64,000 bases of DNA from an uncultured bacterium (lineage in GTDB: Bacteria > Actinomycetota > Coriobacteriia > Coriobacteriales > Eggerthellaceae): the NCBI GenBank assembly GCA_937890835.1, contig CALADF010000031.1, forward strand, positions 62,001 to 126,000, read 5' to 3'. The notes beneath the pieces are model-generated. The model saw nothing but the letters and a program-made list of their open reading frames with translations. It was not told the DNA's origin and ran no database searches. Position numbers and translations under genes: made by a program. Numbering within the stretch: the stretch's first letter is position 1; each line of letters opens with the position of its first letter. Positions 61,091-64,000 of this stretch are shown piece by piece.

Positions 61091-62580
61091 TGAATCGACA
61101 TGAGATGCTCGCGGGGCGCAAGCTCGCGCCCGCGCGACTTGGCCGCGTCGTCGTCCTCGGACTCGGCGTGAGCGGTCGCTCATGCGCGGCGTACCTGCTC
61201 GATCGCTTGGGCGGGCGCGTTTCCGAACTCGTCATCTACGCTGGGTCCCCGGGTGAGGAGGCGCGTCGCTGGGCGCAAGACGCCGCCTCGCGGGGCGCAC
61301 GCGTGGTGTTCGACGACGAGAGGGTCGAGGGTTCCTTCGACTTGTGCATCGCGAGTCCCGGCATATCCGAGTTTTCCGACTTCTACGTGAGCGCCGCGCG
61401 CGCTTCGCTTGAGGTGATCAGCGAAGTTGAGTTCGCTTGGCGTGAGAGCCGTGCCGATTCCCGTTGGGTCGCCATCACCGGAACCAACGGCAAGACCACG
61501 ACCACGGCGTTATGCGCGCACTTGCTGAACAAGGCGGGAATGAACGCTTGCGCCGTGGGCAACATAGGGGACACCTGCATCGACGCCGTCGCGTCCGACG
61601 CGGCAGATGTGTTCGTCGCGGAGGTCTCGTCCTACCAGCTCGCGTCGACGAGGGACTTCGAGCCCGAAGTCGCCGTGGTGCTCAACATAACGCCCGATCA
61701 TCTTTCTTGGCATAGGTCCCATGAGAATTACGCGGCCGCGAAGTGGAAGGTGCTCGCCAACCTCGCGAAGACGCCGGGGTCCCTGGCCGTCCTCGATGCG
61801 TGCGATGAGGAGGTTCGCGCGAAAGTTCGCGAGCTCAAGATGCGTTCCGACGAGGAGCGCGGGTTCTCCTATCTTCCGCTCGGCTGCGGTCGAGGTTTGG
61901 ACGGCGACATGCGGACCGTGTGCGGCAGCGCCAACGCCGCCTTTTTGGCGGAGGGGTCTATGATGCGCATCGCGTTCGGCGATGAGGAGATCGATCTCGT
62001 GCGTGCCGACGAGCTGCTCATCAAAGGCGAGCACAACGTTGCCAACGCGCTCGCTGCGTCGGCTGCGGCCGTGGCGCTGGGAGCTGATGTGTCGGCCGTC
62101 AAGGCCGGCTTGCGTTCGTTCGGCGCTCTCGAGCACCGTATCGAGCCCGCAGGCGAGATCGACGGCGTCGCGTGCTATAACGACTCGAAGGCGACCAACG
62201 TCGATGCCGTGCTGAAGGCATTGGTCGCGTTTCGACCTGTGAAGCCCTATATCCTTCTCGGGGGACGCGACAAAGGGACCGATCTGTCACCGCTGGTCGC
62301 CGCTTGCGCCGAAGACGCGCGCGGCGTCGTGTGCTTCGGCGAGTCACGCGAGCGCTTCCTCGAGGCTTTCGCCCCGCTCGCGGAGCAGGGCGTTCCGGTT
62401 GACGAGGCCGTTTCGCTCGAGCAGGCGCTTGATGTCGCCCTTGCCCGGGCGAAGCGCGGAGACGTCGTCTTGCTTTCGCCCGCCTGCGCCTCGTTCGACG
62501 AGTTCTCCTGCTTCGAGGAGCGTGGTGACGCGTTCAAGCGCTATGTTTCCGAACGTGCGGCCGCGGCTGCGGGGCGTTAG
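61087..62580 (+). CDS. murD: UDP-MurNAc-L-Ala:D-Glu ligase MurD
   Basis: The 497-residue ligase adds D-glutamate. It shows VVVLGLGVSGRSCAAYLLDR near 20, P-loop VAITGTNGKTTTTALCAHLL near 128, EVSSYQLASTRDFEPEVAVV near 180, and LLGGRDKGTDLSPLV near 395. It overlaps mraY by four bases. Two adjacent ATG codons (61087, 61090) could serve; the first is used. Confidence 0.94.
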   Translation: MMNRHEMLAGRKLAPARLGRVVVLGLGVSGRSCAAYLLDRLGGRVSELVIYAGSPGEEARRWAQDAASRGARVVFDDERVEGSFDLCIASPGISEFSDFYVSAARASLEVISEVEFAWRESRADSRWVAITGTNGKTTTTALCAHLLNKAGMNACAVGNIGDTCIDAVASDAADVFVAEVSSYQLASTRDFEPEVAVVLNITPDHLSWHRSHENYAAAKWKVLANLAKTPGSLAVLDACDEEVRAKVRELKMRSDEERGFSYLPLGCGRGLDGDMRTVCGSANAAFLAEGSMMRIAFGDEEIDLVRADELLIKGEHNVANALAASAAAVALGADVSAVKAGLRSFGALEHRIEPAGEIDGVACYNDSKATNVDAVLKALVAFRPVKPYILLGGRDKGTDLSPLVAACAEDARGVVCFGESRERFLEAFAPLAEQGVPVDEAVSLEQALDVALARAKRGDVVLLSPACASFDEFSCFEERGDAFKRYVSERAAAAAGR

Positions 62581-62583
62581 GCG

Positions 62584-63972
62584 ATGGCGCGTGGAAACAG
62601 CGCCTCGTCGTTGCCTGCTGATGTGCGCGCTGCGCGCATCGCGCTCGTCGTCGCGGTGCTCGGCCTTTTGCTCATCGGTTTCGTCATGGTGTATTCCACG
62701 ACGTCCGTCGAGCTCATCAACGATGGGAAGGACCCTCTGAGTGATCTTGCGAGCCAGGTGGAGTTCGCGCTGATCGGCATCGTGTGCGTCGTCGTTTTGT
62801 GGAAGCTCATCCCCCATACGGCTTGGTGCACGCGCGCGGTTTGGGTTATTTGGCTTATCGCCGTCGCGCTTTTGGCGCTGACGGCGCTCATGGGCACCGA
62901 GCTTTACGGTGCTAAGCGCTGGCTGCAGCTGGGGCCTATCGGCCTTCAGCCTTCCGAGTTCGTCAAGATCGCGCTCCTTCTCATGGCGGTGCGTGTGCTC
63001 TATGATCTGCGCGCGGGTTCCATCGAGGCGAAAGCGGCGGGCATCCAGGCGCTCATCTTCGTGCTCGCGCCCCTGGTGTTCATGTACAAGTCGCAGTCCG
63101 ATCTCGGGACGACTCTTATCTGCGCGGTGGGAATTCTGGCCGTCATGTGGATCGGAGGCGTGTCGACGCGGTTTATGATCGCCTTGTGCGTCGCCGGGAT
63201 CGTTGTCGTGCTCGTCTCCATTTTCGGCGTGGGCTATCGTGCTGACCGCATGGTGTACCTCGACCCTTGGAACGACGGCCAGGACGGCTATGGCACGGGG
63301 TACAACATCATACGCTCGTATTACGCCATCGCTGAAGGCGGGCTGTTCGGTGTGGGCGTCGGCAACTCCCACGAACGGTTCCAGTACCTGTTTGGTTCCG
63401 AGAGCGACTTCATCTTCGCGATAGTCTGCGAGGAGCTCGGCATGCTCGGCGCCCTTCTGGTCATCGGTCTGTTCCTCGTCATCCTCGTCTCGGGCATGCG
63501 CATCGCAGCGAACGCGCCGGATGATCTCGGCAAGATGATCGCGGCGGGTTGCTCCATTATGTTGGTCGCTCAGGCCTTCCTCAACATAGGTTGCGCGATA
63601 GGCGTGCTGCCGACGACGGGAAAGCCCCTGCCGTTCATCTCCTCGGGCGGCACCTCGCTGGTGGCCTCGATGATCATTGTCGGTCTTATCCTGTCGGTGT
63701 CCAACGCCGCGTCGGATTCTTCGGTCTATGAACGGCGACGCGCCGATCTGCGCGTTGTGCGCGCTACCTCGACCTCTTCATCGTCACGCGTCTCGCGTGA
63801 TCACCTCGACGACGAATCGCGCAACCCCTCCCGTTCGGGCGTCGATGCGGACAGGGGAGGAGAACGTCCTCGCGCTCGGGGCGCAGGAGGGGCTTCCTCG
63901 CGTTCGGGGTCGGGATCCAGAAGGTTCGATAGTTACGAGCGGATCGAAATGCCGCGCAGATCAAGGAGGTAA
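62584..63972 (+). CDS. ftsW: Septal peptidoglycan glycosyltransferase FtsW
   Basis: The 462-residue SEDS polymerase has about ten membrane helices and works with FtsI to build septal glycan strands from lipid II. Seen: VLLIGFVMVYSTTSVELI near 35, YGAKRWLQLGPIGLQPSEFV near 105, QSDLGTTLI near 170, and the family signature IGVLPTTGKPLPFISSGGTS near 340. A long cytoplasmic tail (about 385-462), Arg/Ser-rich and probably disordered, is added at the C-terminus. It begins three bases after murD. RodA is the alternative, but location favours FtsW. Confidence 0.93.
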   Translation: MARGNSASSLPADVRAARIALVVAVLGLLLIGFVMVYSTTSVELINDGKDPLSDLASQVEFALIGIVCVVVLWKLIPHTAWCTRAVWVIWLIAVALLALTALMGTELYGAKRWLQLGPIGLQPSEFVKIALLLMAVRVLYDLRAGSIEAKAAGIQALIFVLAPLVFMYKSQSDLGTTLICAVGILAVMWIGGVSTRFMIALCVAGIVVVLVSIFGVGYRADRMVYLDPWNDGQDGYGTGYNIIRSYYAIAEGGLFGVGVGNSHERFQYLFGSESDFIFAIVCEELGMLGALLVIGLFLVILVSGMRIAANAPDDLGKMIAAGCSIMLVAQAFLNIGCAIGVLPTTGKPLPFISSGGTSLVASMIIVGLILSVSNAASDSSVYERRRADLRVVRATSTSSSSRVSRDHLDDESRNPSRSGVDADRGGERPRARGAGGASSRSGSGSRRFDSYERIEMPRRSRR

Positions 63973-63977
63973 TCGTC

Positions 63978-64000
63978 ATGCTGGCAGTTCTTTCGGGCGG
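63978..64000 (+). CDS. murG: Start of MurG (cut by the window end)
   Basis: An ATG at 63978, preceded by AAGGAGG at 63963-63969, opens a frame reading MLAVLSGG, which fits the Gly-rich N-terminus of MurG. MurG follows ftsW in dcw clusters. Only seven to eight codons are visible. Confidence 0.7.

Overview
The window is a high-GC, gene-dense bacterial chromosome segment. The gene complement suggests a strictly anaerobic actinobacterium of the Coriobacteriia, most likely the Eggerthellaceae. This is an inference from an FprA flavodiiron protein, a single-chain SecDF, corrinoid-dependent methyl transfer, many Sec-type exported proteins of unknown function, and a MurE with the meso-diaminopimelate signature. 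No tRNA, rRNA or CRISPR array was found.

Layout. 1-6.7 kb: the end of a YebC-type regulator, the O2/NO-reducing flavodiiron protein FprA, a DUF1836 regulator (-), a DegV fatty-acid-binding protein, then ruvC-ruvA-ruvB behind a near-consensus promoter, and a small DUF6483-like protein. 6.7-12.2 kb: a cold-shock protein with a long leader, an exported protein whose gene contains a perfect 17-bp inverted repeat, and queuosine genes (queH-queA on -, HAD phosphatase-tgt on +). 12.4-13.9 kb: a complete IS3-family element with terminal repeats, a 3-bp target duplication and an A7 frameshift site. 14-20.6 kb: SecDF, a DUF1292 protein, an exported class-3-type lipase, and a fused double ECF ATPase (-).

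20.6-28.9 kb is a metabolic island. It has an AGCS-type amino-acid symporter, an OFA-type MFS transporter, a PucR-type regulator (-) and, divergent from it, a corrinoid methyltransferase module. The module consists of a URO-D family methyltransferase, a candidate cobalamin riboswitch, a corrinoid protein, a strong internal hairpin terminator and an MtaA-like URO-D protein with an H-x-C...C zinc site. A decayed tail of a second AGCS symporter follows. The parts suggest B12-dependent demethylation of an unidentified methylated or methoxylated compound. This is the most interesting system in the window.

28.9-42.2 kb: a cluster of zinc-ribbon proteins of unknown function (two on -, one divergent on +), a tightly overlapped flavoprotein-flavoprotein-alkyltransferase operon whose first gene looks leaderless, a Sua5/YrdC protein, a monoacylglycerol-lipase-like hydrolase followed by glycerol kinase, then rpiB, glyA and a dCMP deaminase. 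42.4-49.7 kb: the full F1Fo ATP synthase operon (small membrane protein, atpB-E-F-H-A-G-D-C) with a promoter and a terminator. 50-52.7 kb: a DUF1846 protein (-) and XerD. 52.8-64 kb: 43-bp tandem repeats, then the dcw cluster (mraZ with its own operator boxes, rsmH, ftsL-like, ftsI, murE, murF, mraY, murD, ftsW, start of murG) building the peptidoglycan precursor and the septal synthase.
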